Source: Xaviernesmea oryzae | Lineage (GTDB): Bacteria > Pseudomonadota > Alphaproteobacteria > Rhizobiales > Rhizobiaceae | Reading direction: 5' to 3' | DNA length: 64,000 nucleotides | Assembly: GCF_900177415.1 (NCBI RefSeq) | Contig: NZ_FXAF01000011.1 | Location: 682,001 to 746,000, forward strand | Shown here: positions 8,244 through 18,316 of the stretch, piece by piece | Numbering within the stretch: position 1 is the first letter of the stretch | How the letters are laid out: each line of letters begins with the position of its first letter | Position numbers and translations under genes: made by a program | Notes under the pieces: model-generated | Databases searched by the model: none | What the model was told of the DNA's origin: nothing | Seen by the model: only the letters and a program-made list of their open reading frames with translations

Positions 8244-9446
8244 ATGTCCGCTGCTCTTGCCCGTCGCCTTGCCCTTGCCTCCGTCATCACCGGCTGCCTC
8301 GCCTCCACCGCCCTCGCCCAGACGCCCGCGCCAAGCTGCGGCGGCGACCTCGGTGCCTTTCTCGAAGGCGTGAAGGCCGAAGCCGTTGCCAGGGGCATTC
8401 CCGCAAGCGCCGCCGAGGAAGCGCTGGCCGGCGCTGAGATCGACCAGAAGGTCCTTTCCCGCGACCGCGCCCAGGGCGTCTTCCGCCAGACCTTCCTGGA
8501 ATTCTCGCAGCGTACCGTCAGCCAGGCGCGCCTCGATATCGGCCGCCAGAAGCTGAAGCAATTTGCCGAAGTCTTCGACCGCGCCGAGCGCGAATTCGGC
8601 GTGGCACCCGGCGTCATCACCGCCTTCTGGGCCATGGAAACGGATTTCGGCGCCGTCCAGGGCGATTTCAACACGCGCAACGCCCTGGTGACGCTCTCCC
8701 ACGATTGCCGCCGTCCGGAACTCTTCCGCCCGCAGCTCATCGCGCTGATCGAGATGGTCCAGCACGGGGACCTGAACCCCTCGACGAATACGGGGGCCTG
8801 GGCCGGCGAGATCGGTCAGGTGCAGATGCTGCCGGAAGACATCATCGCCTATGGGGTGGACGGCGACGGCGATGGTCACATCAACGTCAAGAGCAGCGCG
8901 CCGGACGCCATTCTAACGGCGGCGAAATTCATCCAGAGCCTGGGCTTCAAGGCCGGCCAGCCCTGGATTCAGGAAGTGACGCTGCCGGATAACCTGCCGT
9001 GGGAGAGGTCCGGCCTCGGCAACGAGATGCCCGCCGGCGAATGGTTCAAGCTGGGCGTCACCCCGCGCGACGGCAACACGAATTTCGGCGACCTGCCGGC
9101 CGCCCTCATCATGCCTCAGGGCCGCAAGGGGCCCACCTTCCTCACCTACCCGAATTTCGGCATCTATCTCGAGTGGAACCAGTCCTTCATCTACACGACG
9201 TCGGCAGCCTATTTCGCCACCCGGCTTTCCGGCGCTCCGCCCTATCTGAAGGGCACGCCTGAAGCTGGCCTCGACGACGGCGGCATGAAGGCGCTGCAGG
9301 CCAAGCTCGAGGCCCTCGGCCACAATGTCGGAAAGATCGACGGCATTCTCGGCTCCGGCACGCGCCAGGCTGTCCAGAAGGAACAGGCACGCCTTGGCCT
9401 GCCGGCGGACGGCTGGCCGACCCAGGCGCTTCTCTCCGCTCTCTGA
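8244..9446 (+). CDS. Secreted lytic murein transglycosylase, MltB family with C-terminal peptidoglycan-binding domain
   Basis: This 400-residue protein has a signal peptide (cleavage probably after TALA, about residue 25). The MltB-type catalytic domain holds the Glu in ITAFWAMETDFGAVQG, then FNTRNALVTLSHDC and TGAWAGEIGQVQMLPEDIIAYG, typical of the SLT_2 family. The C-terminal 60 residues (LQAKLEALGHNVGKIDGILG, GTRQAVQKEQARLGLPADGW) form a PG_binding_1 domain. It would cut peptidoglycan glycan strands in the periplasm. It follows the GH25 gene on the same strand after 118 bases, so three muralytic genes lie within 7 kb, but the spacing argues against one operon. Confidence 0.92.
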   Translation: MSAALARRLALASVITGCLASTALAQTPAPSCGGDLGAFLEGVKAEAVARGIPASAAEEALAGAEIDQKVLSRDRAQGVFRQTFLEFSQRTVSQARLDIGRQKLKQFAEVFDRAEREFGVAPGVITAFWAMETDFGAVQGDFNTRNALVTLSHDCRRPELFRPQLIALIEMVQHGDLNPSTNTGAWAGEIGQVQMLPEDIIAYGVDGDGDGHINVKSSAPDAILTAAKFIQSLGFKAGQPWIQEVTLPDNLPWERSGLGNEMPAGEWFKLGVTPRDGNTNFGDLPAALIMPQGRKGPTFLTYPNFGIYLEWNQSFIYTTSAAYFATRLSGAPPYLKGTPEAGLDDGGMKALQAKLEALGHNVGKIDGILGSGTRQAVQKEQARLGLPADGWPTQALLSAL

Positions 9447-9528
9447 GCGGGTCCGCTGCCTCCACAAGTTTCGGGTGGCGACTCGCCTCCTTTGCGGATA
9501 CCCGTTTCCGATGTGAGGGAGAATCCGC

Positions 9529-10458
9529 ATGACGGCCGCCATCAATCCGAAACCCAGCGCCACGGCCTGGGCGCTCATTCTGCTGCTCGGGCTGATCTGG
9601 GGCGGATCGTTCTTCTTCGCACGCATAGCCGTGCTGGAAGTGCCGCCCTTCACGCTGGTTTTCCTGCGCCTCTTCCTCGCAGCGCTTGCCCTGCACATCT
9701 ATCTTCACGGGCGCCAGGGACTTTATGATTCGCTTGCCGCACATTGGCGGCCCTTCATGGTCATGGGCTTCGTCAACAACGCCCTGCCCCACACGCTGAT
9801 CTTCTTCGGCCAGACGGAAATCGGCGCCGGCCTGGCCTCGATCCTCAATGCAACGACGCCGGTCTGGACCGTGCTCATCGCCAATCGCTGGACGGCGGAC
9901 GAAAAGCTGTCGGCCGCCAAGCTCGCCGGCTGCTTGTTCGGACTGGCGGGCACAGCTGTGCTGATAGGGCCAAGCGTTACGTCGGCCGCATCCGCACCGC
10001 TCTGGGCGCTCGTCCTGCCGGTCCTTGCGGCCGTCTCCTACGGCATTTCCGGGACCTATGGCAAACGCTTCCGCCATCTGCCGGCGCCGGTGTCGGCAAC
10101 CGGACAGCTGACCGCCTCGACCCTGATGATGCTGCCCGTCTCGCTGATCGCCGATCAGCCCTGGACGCTGCCTGCGCCGTCCCTCCATGCGGTGCTGGCG
10201 ATCCTGGCACTGGCGCTGCTATCGACCGCCTTCGCCTATCTGCTCTTCTTCCGCATCCTGGCCATGGCGGGCGCCACCAATGCCTCTCTCGTGACGCTCG
10301 TCGTTCCTCCGAGCGCCATTCTTCTGGGCGCGCTCTTCCTCGGCGAGCGGCTGGAATCGACCGATCTGGCAGGCATGCTGCTCATCGGTCTCGGGCTCGT
10401 CCTGCTCGACGGAAGGCTTCTTCGCACCCGCAGCAATCGGCCCGAAAAAGTCTCATAG
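9529..10458 (+). CDS. DMT-superfamily (EamA) permease
   Basis: The 309-residue product has ten predicted membrane segments arranged as two EamA repeats. Repeat one starts LILLLGLIWGGSFFFARIAV and includes NNALPHTLIFFGQT; repeat two begins around residue 160 with LWALVLPVLAAVSYGISGTY and ends in the typical LVTLVVPPSAILLGALFLGE. GAGGGAGAATCCGC precedes the ATG. Family members export metabolites and amino acids; the substrate is unknown. Confidence 0.88.
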   Translation: MTAAINPKPSATAWALILLLGLIWGGSFFFARIAVLEVPPFTLVFLRLFLAALALHIYLHGRQGLYDSLAAHWRPFMVMGFVNNALPHTLIFFGQTEIGAGLASILNATTPVWTVLIANRWTADEKLSAAKLAGCLFGLAGTAVLIGPSVTSAASAPLWALVLPVLAAVSYGISGTYGKRFRHLPAPVSATGQLTASTLMMLPVSLIADQPWTLPAPSLHAVLAILALALLSTAFAYLLFFRILAMAGATNASLVTLVVPPSAILLGALFLGERLESTDLAGMLLIGLGLVLLDGRLLRTRSNRPEKVS

Positions 10459-10528
10459 ATGAACAGCACCCTCACGGAATATGACTGAAATTAACAATCA
10501 TACATCACTTTTTAACGCTTCGAGCCTT

Positions 10529-10540
10529 ATCGTTAACGAT
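10529..10540. promoter_or_regulatory. Perfect 12-bp palindrome in an AT-rich intergenic region
   Basis: ATCGTTAACGAT is its own reverse complement and lies in the AT-rich stretch between the EamA gene and the 25-codon ORF, about 140 bases upstream of that ORF. The symmetry is visible; a role as regulator site is inferred. Confidence 0.35.
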
Positions 10541-10681
10541 AGAATTATTTCGTATAATCAATATCTTATAAAAAGATGAAGCGAAGTTGACGTCGTGTTG
10601 GACGGCGCTGCAGCATAAAATCCGCTTTCCAAGCGACACAAAAGCGACATACACTTTAACGGTCAACGCAAGGAGGCAGAC

Positions 10682-10759
10682 ATGGGACGTACATACTCTC
10701 TCAATGTCCTGATAGTCGGTGCGGCGTTCGTGTTCGTGGTGTCAATGCTCTTCATCTGA
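10682..10759 (+). CDS. 25-residue single-span membrane peptide
   Basis: This short frame encodes MGRTYSLNVLIVGAAFVFVV followed by SMLFI. It is one hydrophobic helix with a positive N-terminus, so N-in insertion into the inner membrane is likely. Support comes from a strong AGGAGG at 10671-10676 with five bases to the ATG, from the AT-rich upstream region, and from a strong terminator about 75 bases after the stop. It therefore looks like its own small transcription unit between the EamA and metF genes. I do not know a function; similar tiny membrane peptides occur in rhizobia as hypothetical proteins. Confidence 0.6.
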   Translation: MGRTYSLNVLIVGAAFVFVVSMLFI

Positions 10760-10832
10760 GCACCGCGCTTTCCCTTACTACAGGTCGTGATCTGGCATCC
10801 GTGACCGTTTGATAATCAGCACTTCCAATAAG

Positions 10833-10863
10833 ACGCATGCTCACTTTTGAGCATGCGTTTTTT
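10833..10863 (+). terminator. Intrinsic terminator after the small membrane peptide
   Basis: A perfect 11-bp stem, ACGCATGCTCA / TGAGCATGCGT, with a four-base loop is followed by six T residues. It ends the small-peptide transcript and may also serve metF, which converges on it from the minus strand. Confidence 0.85.
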
Positions 10864-10879
10864 AATGTCTGGGGGCACC

Positions 10880-11767
10880 TCAGGCAGCGGCCGTCCGCGC
10901 GCCGCGGAACTCGCCGCGTCCAAGACGCTGCAGCACGGCCGAGACGAGCGGTGCGCGGTTCATCGTATAGATATGGAAATCGTGGATGCCGCGCCGGATC
11001 AGGTCCTCGATCTGTTCGGCAACGATATCCGCAGCCACTTCGGCACGCTCCTCGGGCTTTTCATCCAGTCCATCGAGGCGCGCATCCAGGAATGCCGGGA
11101 CGGATGCCCCGCAGCGCCGCGCGAAACGCTTCAGCTGGGCGAGATTCTGGATCGGCATGATGCCCGGCACGATCGGGATGGTGATTCCGGCTGCCCGCAC
11201 CTTTTCCAGGTACCGTTCGAAGACGTCGTTGTCGAAAAAGAACTGCGTGAGCGCCCGGTGCGCCCCGGCATCGGCCTTGCTCTTCAAGGTTTCGATATCG
11301 GCTGCGATATCCGGGCTTTCCGGGTGCTTTTCCGGATAGGCCGAGACCGAGATATCGAAATCACCGTATTCGACGAGGCCGCGCACCAGATCGGCGGTGC
11401 GGGAATATCCTTGCGGATGCGGCGCATAGGCCGTGCCGACGCCGGTCGTCGGGTCGCCGCGCAGCGCGACGATGCGGCGAACGCCGGCGGCACGGAAATC
11501 CTCGATGACCGCGCGGACCTCCTCACGGGAGGCGTCGACGCAGGTGAGGTGCGCCGCCGTCGGCAGATCCATCTCGCCGATCATCCGCTTGACGGCGGCA
11601 AGCGTCGGCTCCTTGGTGGAACCGCCCGCGCCGTAGGTCATGGTGATGAAGTCCGGTTCCCAGACCGAAAGCTGTTCGACGGTCTCCCAGAGCTGCCGTT
11701 CCATCTCGTCCGACTTCGGCGGAAAATATTCGAAGGAAACGCTGAAAGGTTCGCGGAGGGCGGTCAT
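10880..11767 (-). CDS. metF: 5,10-methylenetetrahydrofolate reductase
   Basis: This 295-residue FAD enzyme reduces methylene-THF to methyl-THF, the methyl donor for MetH. The N-terminus has SFEYFPPKSDEMERQLW with the catalytic Glu, then FITMTYGAGGST, AAHLTCVDASREE and RRIVALRGDPTTG, and a late VPGIMPIQNLAQLKRFA, all typical of MetF. I chose the ATG at 11767 because GGGAGCTGGACCA precedes it; the longer frame overlaps the upstream gene. It follows the ArsR-methyltransferase gene after 13 bases, so they form an operon, probably driven by the promoter containing the dyad at 12801. Confidence 0.95.
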   Translation of the reverse strand: MTALREPFSVSFEYFPPKSDEMERQLWETVEQLSVWEPDFITMTYGAGGSTKEPTLAAVKRMIGEMDLPTAAHLTCVDASREEVRAVIEDFRAAGVRRIVALRGDPTTGVGTAYAPHPQGYSRTADLVRGLVEYGDFDISVSAYPEKHPESPDIAADIETLKSKADAGAHRALTQFFFDNDVFERYLEKVRAAGITIPIVPGIMPIQNLAQLKRFARRCGASVPAFLDARLDGLDEKPEERAEVAADIVAEQIEDLIRRGIHDFHIYTMNRAPLVSAVLQRLGRGEFRGARTAAA

Positions 11768-11780
11768 TGGTCCAGCTCCC

Positions 11781-12773
11781 TTAGAGGACGGTTTGGAATT
11801 CTGCGGAGGTCGGATTGGCGATGAGCAGCCGGCGGTCGCGGGCAAGCCAGACTGTGGCCGTCAGTGCACCCTCCTTGCCGGAGCCGAGATCGATCGCCTG
11901 CTCGACTTCGAGACCGACCTTCTCAAGCCATTCCGCCATCACCTGGTGGGAAAAGCCAAGGCGCACATGGGCGTGTTCGTCGCGCAGGTATTCGAGCGTA
12001 TGCGGCGCCAGATCGACGATCAGCAGGCGACCGCCCGGACGCAGCACGCGCGCGGCCTCCGCGATCGCCAGTTCCGGCTGATCCAGGAAGTGCAGCACCT
12101 GGTGAATGGTGACGAGGTCGAAATCCTGACCTTCGAGCGGCAGGTTGAGGATATCGCCATGGCGGACCGAGGCCTTGACGATGCCCGATTTGTCGAGATT
12201 GGCACGTGCGACCGCCAACATATCGCGGCTCGCATCGATGCCGATGGCGTGCCGGTAATGGTTGGAGAGAAGCTGAAGAATCCAGCCCGTGCCCGTACCG
12301 AGGTCGAGAAGCGTGTCGATCGGCGTCGTGCCGACCAGCTTGAGCAGGGCAGCCTCGACGGCCGCGTCGCTGACATGCAGGCGCAGCGCATCCCATTCGG
12401 CGGCATTGCGGCTGAAATAGGCCTGGGCACGCTCCGCCCGCAGGCGCTTGACCGTCGAGAGCCGTTCGCTGTCGCGCAGGAGCACCGGATCATCCTCGGA
12501 GGCGGCGGCAAGCAGCGTCCGGACGAGGGTCGCCGCCTTTCCTTCATGCTTCAGGCGGAAATAGGCCCAGGCACCTTCCTGGTACCGGTCGATGAGGGCC
12601 TCCTCCCCCAGAAGCTTCAGATGCCGTGAAATGCGGGGCTGCGATTGTCCCAGGATTTCCGTAAGATCGGTGACGGTGAGGTCGCTGGCGCCGAGCAGGG
12701 CAAGCAGACGGAAACGCGTCGGCTCGCCCGCAGTCTTCAGAACATCCACCAGGGTATCGAGCGCCAGACCCAT
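11781..12773 (-). CDS. ArsR-family regulator fused to a SAM-dependent methyltransferase domain (methionine-cycle regulator)
   Basis: The 330-residue protein has an ArsR winged helix at about 5-85 (AGEPTRFRLLALLGASDLTV, then ILGQSQPRISRHLKLLGEEA) without the Cys-rich metal motif of classical ArsR. A class I methyltransferase fold follows at about 120-290: TLLDLGTGTGWILQLL is motif I, AIGIDASRDML motif II, and VLRPGGRLLIVDLAPH a later strand. The fusion suggests that SAM or S-adenosylhomocysteine is the effector, like the SahR/SamR regulators described for proteobacterial methionine metabolism. It heads the metF operon, and a 16-bp dyad upstream recurs exactly at metH, which supports the role. 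Whether it also methylates anything is unknown. Confidence 0.85.
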   Translation of the reverse strand: MGLALDTLVDVLKTAGEPTRFRLLALLGASDLTVTDLTEILGQSQPRISRHLKLLGEEALIDRYQEGAWAYFRLKHEGKAATLVRTLLAAASEDDPVLLRDSERLSTVKRLRAERAQAYFSRNAAEWDALRLHVSDAAVEAALLKLVGTTPIDTLLDLGTGTGWILQLLSNHYRHAIGIDASRDMLAVARANLDKSGIVKASVRHGDILNLPLEGQDFDLVTIHQVLHFLDQPELAIAEAARVLRPGGRLLIVDLAPHTLEYLRDEHAHVRLGFSHQVMAEWLEKVGLEVEQAIDLGSGKEGALTATVWLARDRRLLIANPTSAEFQTVL

Positions 12774-12800
12774 GAAGCCATATCCTTATCCAATCAAGAT

Positions 12801-12816
12801 ATAAAGATATGTTTAT
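12801..12816 (-). promoter_or_regulatory. Operator of the ArsR-methyltransferase/metF operon
   Basis: ATAAAGATATGTTTAT is a dyad broken only at one symmetric pair (ATAAA-s-ATAT-s-TTTAT). It lies 27 bases upstream of the regulator's start. The same 16 bases occur, inverted, upstream of metH at 42818-42833, with extra flanking agreement (GA-y before the ATAAAG). Autoregulation and control of metH are inferred from that identity. Confidence 0.75.
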
Positions 12817-12872
12817 ATGATTTCGCGAAGCCGTGCAAGCAATAACTGTTTGAGCGGCATGGGATAAACAAA

Positions 12873-12894
12873 GAGGGCGGCCAAAGCCGCCCTC
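12873..12894 (-). terminator. Terminator of the chemoreceptor gene
   Basis: A nine-base stem, GAGGGCGGC / GCCGCCCTC, with a four-base loop is followed on the minus strand by TTTGTTTAT. It lies 32 bases after the chemoreceptor stop. Confidence 0.75.
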
Positions 12895-12925
12895 ACCGTC
12901 ATCCTTGCCAATTGAACCGTCCGGA

Positions 12926-15232
12926 TCAGAATTCTTCCCACTCGTCCGCGGACTGGGCAACAGCGGCGTTGCTATGCGCGACCGGCGGGCGCGACGGAGC
13001 TGGACGGCTCGCCGGAGCCGCGGCGGCCGGTCGGGACACCGGCGCCGGCGCTGCCGGAGCACGCATGCGCGCGGCGGTTTCGCGGAGCTGGCCCGACGGG
13101 CTGTTCCCCAGCTGGAAATGCGACAGCAGATCGCTGAGCTTGGCGCTCTCCTGGGCGAGCCCCGCACCGGCGGCGTTCATCTCCTCCACCATCGCGGCAT
13201 TCTGCTGGGTCGACTGGTCCATATGGTTGACGGCGGTATTGACCTGCGCGAGACCGACCGATTGTTCCTGCGCCGCCGTCGCGATCGCATCCATATGACC
13301 GTTGACCGTCTGCACGAGCTGTTCGATGACGCCCAGGCCTTCGCCCGTGTCGCTGACGAGCTTGACGCCTTCCGAGACGGCGACTGCCGAGTTGGAGATC
13401 AGGCCCTTGATCTCCTTGGCGGCGTTTGCCGAGCGCTGGGCGAGTTCCCGGACTTCCTGCGCGACGACGGCGAAGCCCTTGCCTGCCTCCCCGGCGCGGG
13501 CCGCCTCGACGCCCGCATTGAGGGCAAGGAGGTTGGTCTGGAAGGCGATCTCGTCGATCACGCCGATGATCTGGCCGATCTGCTGGGAAGACTTCTCGAT
13601 GCGCTCCATGGCAACGACCGCGTTGCGGACCACCTCACCCGACTGATCGGCGCGTGTGCGGGCGTCGCGGACGATATCGCGGGCTTCCGAGGTGCGCTTG
13701 GAGGTCGCAACCACGTTTGCGGTGATCTCTTCGAGCGCTGCAGCCGTCTCCTCCAGGGAGGCCGCCTGCTGTTCGGTACGCTTGGAAAGATCGTCCGAAG
13801 CATCGGAGATCTCCCGCGAGCCGCTGTTGACGGTCGCGACGGAGCTGCCGACGCTCAGAAGCGCGTCGCGAAGCTGGCGAACCGAGGTGTTGAAGTCGTG
13901 GCGGAGGCCCTCGAACTGCGGCGCGAAGGCTTCGTGAACCTCGCAGAGCATGTCGCCGTCGGCGAGACGGCGCAGGCTTGCGGCGAGCGCTCCGGTCGCC
14001 TGGTTGAGACGCGCCTCGGCTTCCGCCTCCGCCTGGCGCTGCAGTTCGAGCCGCTCGATCTCCGAGCGGCGGCGATTGGCTTCCGCCTCCGCTTCGAGCT
14101 CGTTGTTGCGGATGGCAGCCTCGCGGAAGACCTCGACGGAGCGGGCCATGTCGCCAATACCGTCCGTCCGGTCGGCATAGGGAATGGCCTCTTCGGTATT
14201 GCCGCCGGCAAGGCTCGCCATGCGATCGCCGATGCCGCGGATCGATTTCGAGAGGCCGCGGACGACAAGGAAGCCGAAGCAGGCGACGATGGCAATCAAG
14301 CCCAGGAGCAGACCGCTGATCGTCCAGAGGTCGTTGGAAGCGGCCGTGGCCTGGCTGTTGGCGAGACGCACCAGTTCGCCGGAAGCCTCATCGACGCGGT
14401 CGGCAGCAAACAGCCGGCGCTTTTCCATCGCGTCGATCCAGCGATCATGGTCCGTGTCGGCAGGAGTATAGGATTGCAGCGCATCGAAGGTCTTCAGGAG
14501 GTTGGTTGCGAAAGCGCCCTCGGGAGTGCTCCAGAAGCTATCGAGCTTCGCCAGCACCGTCGGTGTCAGCGAAGAACGCATGTGCTTCTCGTAGATACGC
14601 ACCTGCTGGCGGCCCTGGACGTAGCGGGCGATTTCCTCGGGCGTCAAAGTGCCGTTCCTGGCGAACTGCTGCCCCATGCGCGTCACGATCGCATAGCCGT
14701 TGTTGATCTGCACCAGCGCATGAATGCCGTCGATGGCGCGCGCCAGGCCGCGGTCCGCCGTCATGTTGGCGACGCGGGCCACGGTATCGAGCGTCTGCTG
14801 CGACAGAGGCGTAAGATATTGCGCGGTCAAAAGCGGGTTCTTGTCGCCGGCATCGATCTTCGCACGGAATTCCGCCATGCGGCTGAACCGGTCTTCCAGT
14901 CCGGCGATCGCCTCGTCGAGGCCGCGATCGGCCAGACCCTGGGCCTTGATGTTCGCGTGATTGTCGACCAGCATCTTCTCGACCGCATCCACGCGGGCGC
15001 GCGCCGCGCCACGTTCGGCAGGCCCGGCGTAGCTTTCGGCGGAAATCGCATTCATCATGCTGCCGGCCGGCGCCACCAAATCCGCAAGAATCCGCGCCTT
15101 GTCGAATTGCTTGTATTTCTCATAGGCATTCAACCCGAGACCCACACCCAGCACGATCGTCGCGGCGGTGGGTATGACGGCAAGAAGCGTCAGCGATGTA
15201 CGGAAAGGCAAGCGTTCAATCAAACGCAGCAT
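12926..15232 (-). CDS. Methyl-accepting chemotaxis protein with periplasmic NIT-like domain
   Basis: The 768-residue receptor has a membrane helix at about 13-34, a periplasmic helical domain to about 300 resembling the nitrate/nitrite-sensing NIT fold, a second helix at about 302-324, and a HAMP region. A long helical linker leads to the signalling domain, whose hairpin tip reads VIDEIAFQTNLLALNAGVEA followed by ARAGEAGKGFAVVAQEVREL. The C-terminal tail is Ala/Pro/Arg-rich and ends DEWEEF, matching the xWxxF tether that recruits CheR/CheB in other receptors. Its ligand is unknown; the NIT assignment rests on size and helical pattern only. It has its own terminator and no chemotaxis neighbours. 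Confidence 0.9.
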   Translation of the reverse strand: MLRLIERLPFRTSLTLLAVIPTAATIVLGVGLGLNAYEKYKQFDKARILADLVAPAGSMMNAISAESYAGPAERGAARARVDAVEKMLVDNHANIKAQGLADRGLDEAIAGLEDRFSRMAEFRAKIDAGDKNPLLTAQYLTPLSQQTLDTVARVANMTADRGLARAIDGIHALVQINNGYAIVTRMGQQFARNGTLTPEEIARYVQGRQQVRIYEKHMRSSLTPTVLAKLDSFWSTPEGAFATNLLKTFDALQSYTPADTDHDRWIDAMEKRRLFAADRVDEASGELVRLANSQATAASNDLWTISGLLLGLIAIVACFGFLVVRGLSKSIRGIGDRMASLAGGNTEEAIPYADRTDGIGDMARSVEVFREAAIRNNELEAEAEANRRRSEIERLELQRQAEAEAEARLNQATGALAASLRRLADGDMLCEVHEAFAPQFEGLRHDFNTSVRQLRDALLSVGSSVATVNSGSREISDASDDLSKRTEQQAASLEETAAALEEITANVVATSKRTSEARDIVRDARTRADQSGEVVRNAVVAMERIEKSSQQIGQIIGVIDEIAFQTNLLALNAGVEAARAGEAGKGFAVVAQEVRELAQRSANAAKEIKGLISNSAVAVSEGVKLVSDTGEGLGVIEQLVQTVNGHMDAIATAAQEQSVGLAQVNTAVNHMDQSTQQNAAMVEEMNAAGAGLAQESAKLSDLLSHFQLGNSPSGQLRETAARMRAPAAPAPVSRPAAAAPASRPAPSRPPVAHSNAAVAQSADEWEEF

Positions 15233-15410
15233 GAATCGATCCTCAAAATAAGTCCGTCTTCATGACGCGTCGAAGGCCCGACAAGACATGGACCTCCCCG
15301 AGGCAGAACTACGCAAGAACCTTTGCGAATGTCTTGCCCCCTGACAAGAAAGAATCCCCCGCAATTCCTGGGGGTCGAAGATTTACCCTTTGCTTACCCC
15401 TTCAAAATGC

Positions 15411-15437
15411 AAAACCCCGGCGCCGAGCCGGGGTTTT
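15411..15437 (-). terminator. Terminator of ettA
   Basis: An 11-base stem, AAAACCCCGGC / GCCGGGGTTTT, encloses a five-base loop 22 bases after the ettA stop. With A and T runs on both arms it can work in either direction. Confidence 0.8.
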
Positions 15438-15458
15438 GTTCAGGCGAGACTGAAGAAA

Positions 15459-17108
<1,650 letters not shown>

Positions 17109-17251
17109 TGGATAAACTGCTCCGCGGGGGATCTTCCGTTTGCCGCTATGTAGTGCATCGAACCGAAAAGTGTGAAGCGCTTTTCGGAAAAATCCGATGG
17201 GAAGCCAAGAAAATTGCGCATAAGTGGATGCGAGAGGGTCGGGAGGACAGA

Positions 17252-18262
17252 ATGTTTGGCGAAACGAGGCGGCTGGAAAACCCGACGGGCGCCAGCCTCG
17301 CCTATCACTATCAGCGGGCTCAGGAGCCGCAGCGCGGCATCCTCGTGATTTCCCACGGGCTCGCGGAACATTCCCGACGCTACGAGGCCTTTGCGGAGAA
17401 GATGGCCGGGCACGGCTTTCATGTCTATGCGTTCGACCATCGCGGCCACGGGGAAACGACGGCGCCGGACGCGCCGATCGGCCGTTTCGCCAGGCGCGAC
17501 GGCATACGGCTGGTTCTGGAGGACGTGAAAGCGATCCGCGACATGGCGGCGGAGGCTTCTCCCGGCCTGCCGGTCCTGCTCTTCGGACACTCCATGGGCG
17601 GATTGATCGCTCTTAACGCTGCCGTCGACTTTCCCGACGGTTTCGATGCGATCGCGGTCTGGAACTCGAACTTCCATCCAGGCCTGGCCGGTCGCGCGGC
17701 GCAGGCGATTCTGCTGGCGGAAAAAGCGTTGAAGGGTTCCGACGTGCCGAGCGGCCTCCTGCCGAAGCTCACCTTCGGCGCCTGGGGCAAATCCATCCCC
17801 GGCCACCGTACGGAATTCGACTGGCTGAGCCACGACCGCGATGTCGTCGACGCCTATATAGCCGACCCGCTCTGCGGTTTTAACGCCAGCGTCTCGCTCT
17901 GGCTCGACCTTTTCGAACTGACCTTCCGTGCTCCAAAGCTGATCGGCCGGCTGCGAAAGAACCTGCCGATCCATCTGATCGGCGGCGCCGAAGACCCGGC
18001 GACCAACGGCGGCCGCGAAATCCTCTGGCTCTCCGAACATTTCAGAAAGAACGGCTTCTCAGATGTGACGGCCAAGGTCTGGCCCGCCACGCGACACGAG
18101 ACGCTGAACGACACGGTGCGCGCCCGCGCCACCGCCGAATTCGCCGCCTGGGCGAAAACCGCCCTCTCCCCGCCGCCGGCCGCTGCACCGGAAACCGCTC
18201 AATCGGAAAGGAGCCAATCGGAAAGGAGCCAATCGGAAAGGGCCCAATCGGAAAGGGAATGA
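17252..18262 (+). CDS. Alpha/beta hydrolase, monoacylglycerol lipase/lysophospholipase-like
   Basis: This 336-residue cytosolic hydrolase has the serine-hydrolase family order: ILVISHGLAEHSRRYEAFAE (oxyanion His-Gly), VYAFDHRGHGET, the nucleophile elbow LLFGHSMGGLIA, an acid in GGAEDPATNGG and a late His in WPATRHETLND. The pattern matches Serine aminopeptidase S33/hydrolase_4 monoglyceride lipases. I chose the ATG at 17252 because GGGAGGACAGA precedes it. The last 20 residues are an odd hydrophilic tail made of four copies of a five-residue unit (QSERx) encoded by a 15-bp tandem repeat. The substrate is not determined. Confidence 0.85.
   Translation: MFGETRRLENPTGASLAYHYQRAQEPQRGILVISHGLAEHSRRYEAFAEKMAGHGFHVYAFDHRGHGETTAPDAPIGRFARRDGIRLVLEDVKAIRDMAAEASPGLPVLLFGHSMGGLIALNAAVDFPDGFDAIAVWNSNFHPGLAGRAAQAILLAEKALKGSDVPSGLLPKLTFGAWGKSIPGHRTEFDWLSHDRDVVDAYIADPLCGFNASVSLWLDLFELTFRAPKLIGRLRKNLPIHLIGGAEDPATNGGREILWLSEHFRKNGFSDVTAKVWPATRHETLNDTVRARATAEFAAWAKTALSPPPAAAPETAQSERSQSERSQSERAQSERE
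18200..18259 (+). repeat. 15-bp tandem repeat, four copies, at the hydrolase C-terminus
   Basis: The unit CAATCGGAAAGGAGC occurs at 18200 and 18215 exactly, then at 18230 and 18245 with changes in the last bases. As 15 is a multiple of three, each copy adds QSER plus one residue without breaking the frame, so copy number could vary by slippage and only lengthen or shorten the tail. Confidence 0.85.
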
Positions 18263-18316
18263 GTTCATGACATTTATTCAAGTGCTTCCGGCCCGCCGCG
18301 CCGCTATAGAAAATCC

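Noticed and set aside
12905..15265. A 786-codon frame antisense to the chemoreceptor
   Set aside because: Shadow of a gene with clear MCP signalling motifs; no start signal or family resemblance.
15356..15374. CCCCC / GGGGG hairpin upstream of the chemoreceptor gene
   Set aside because: Short, C/G-only arms with a nine-base loop and no T run; such matches are expected by chance in this composition.
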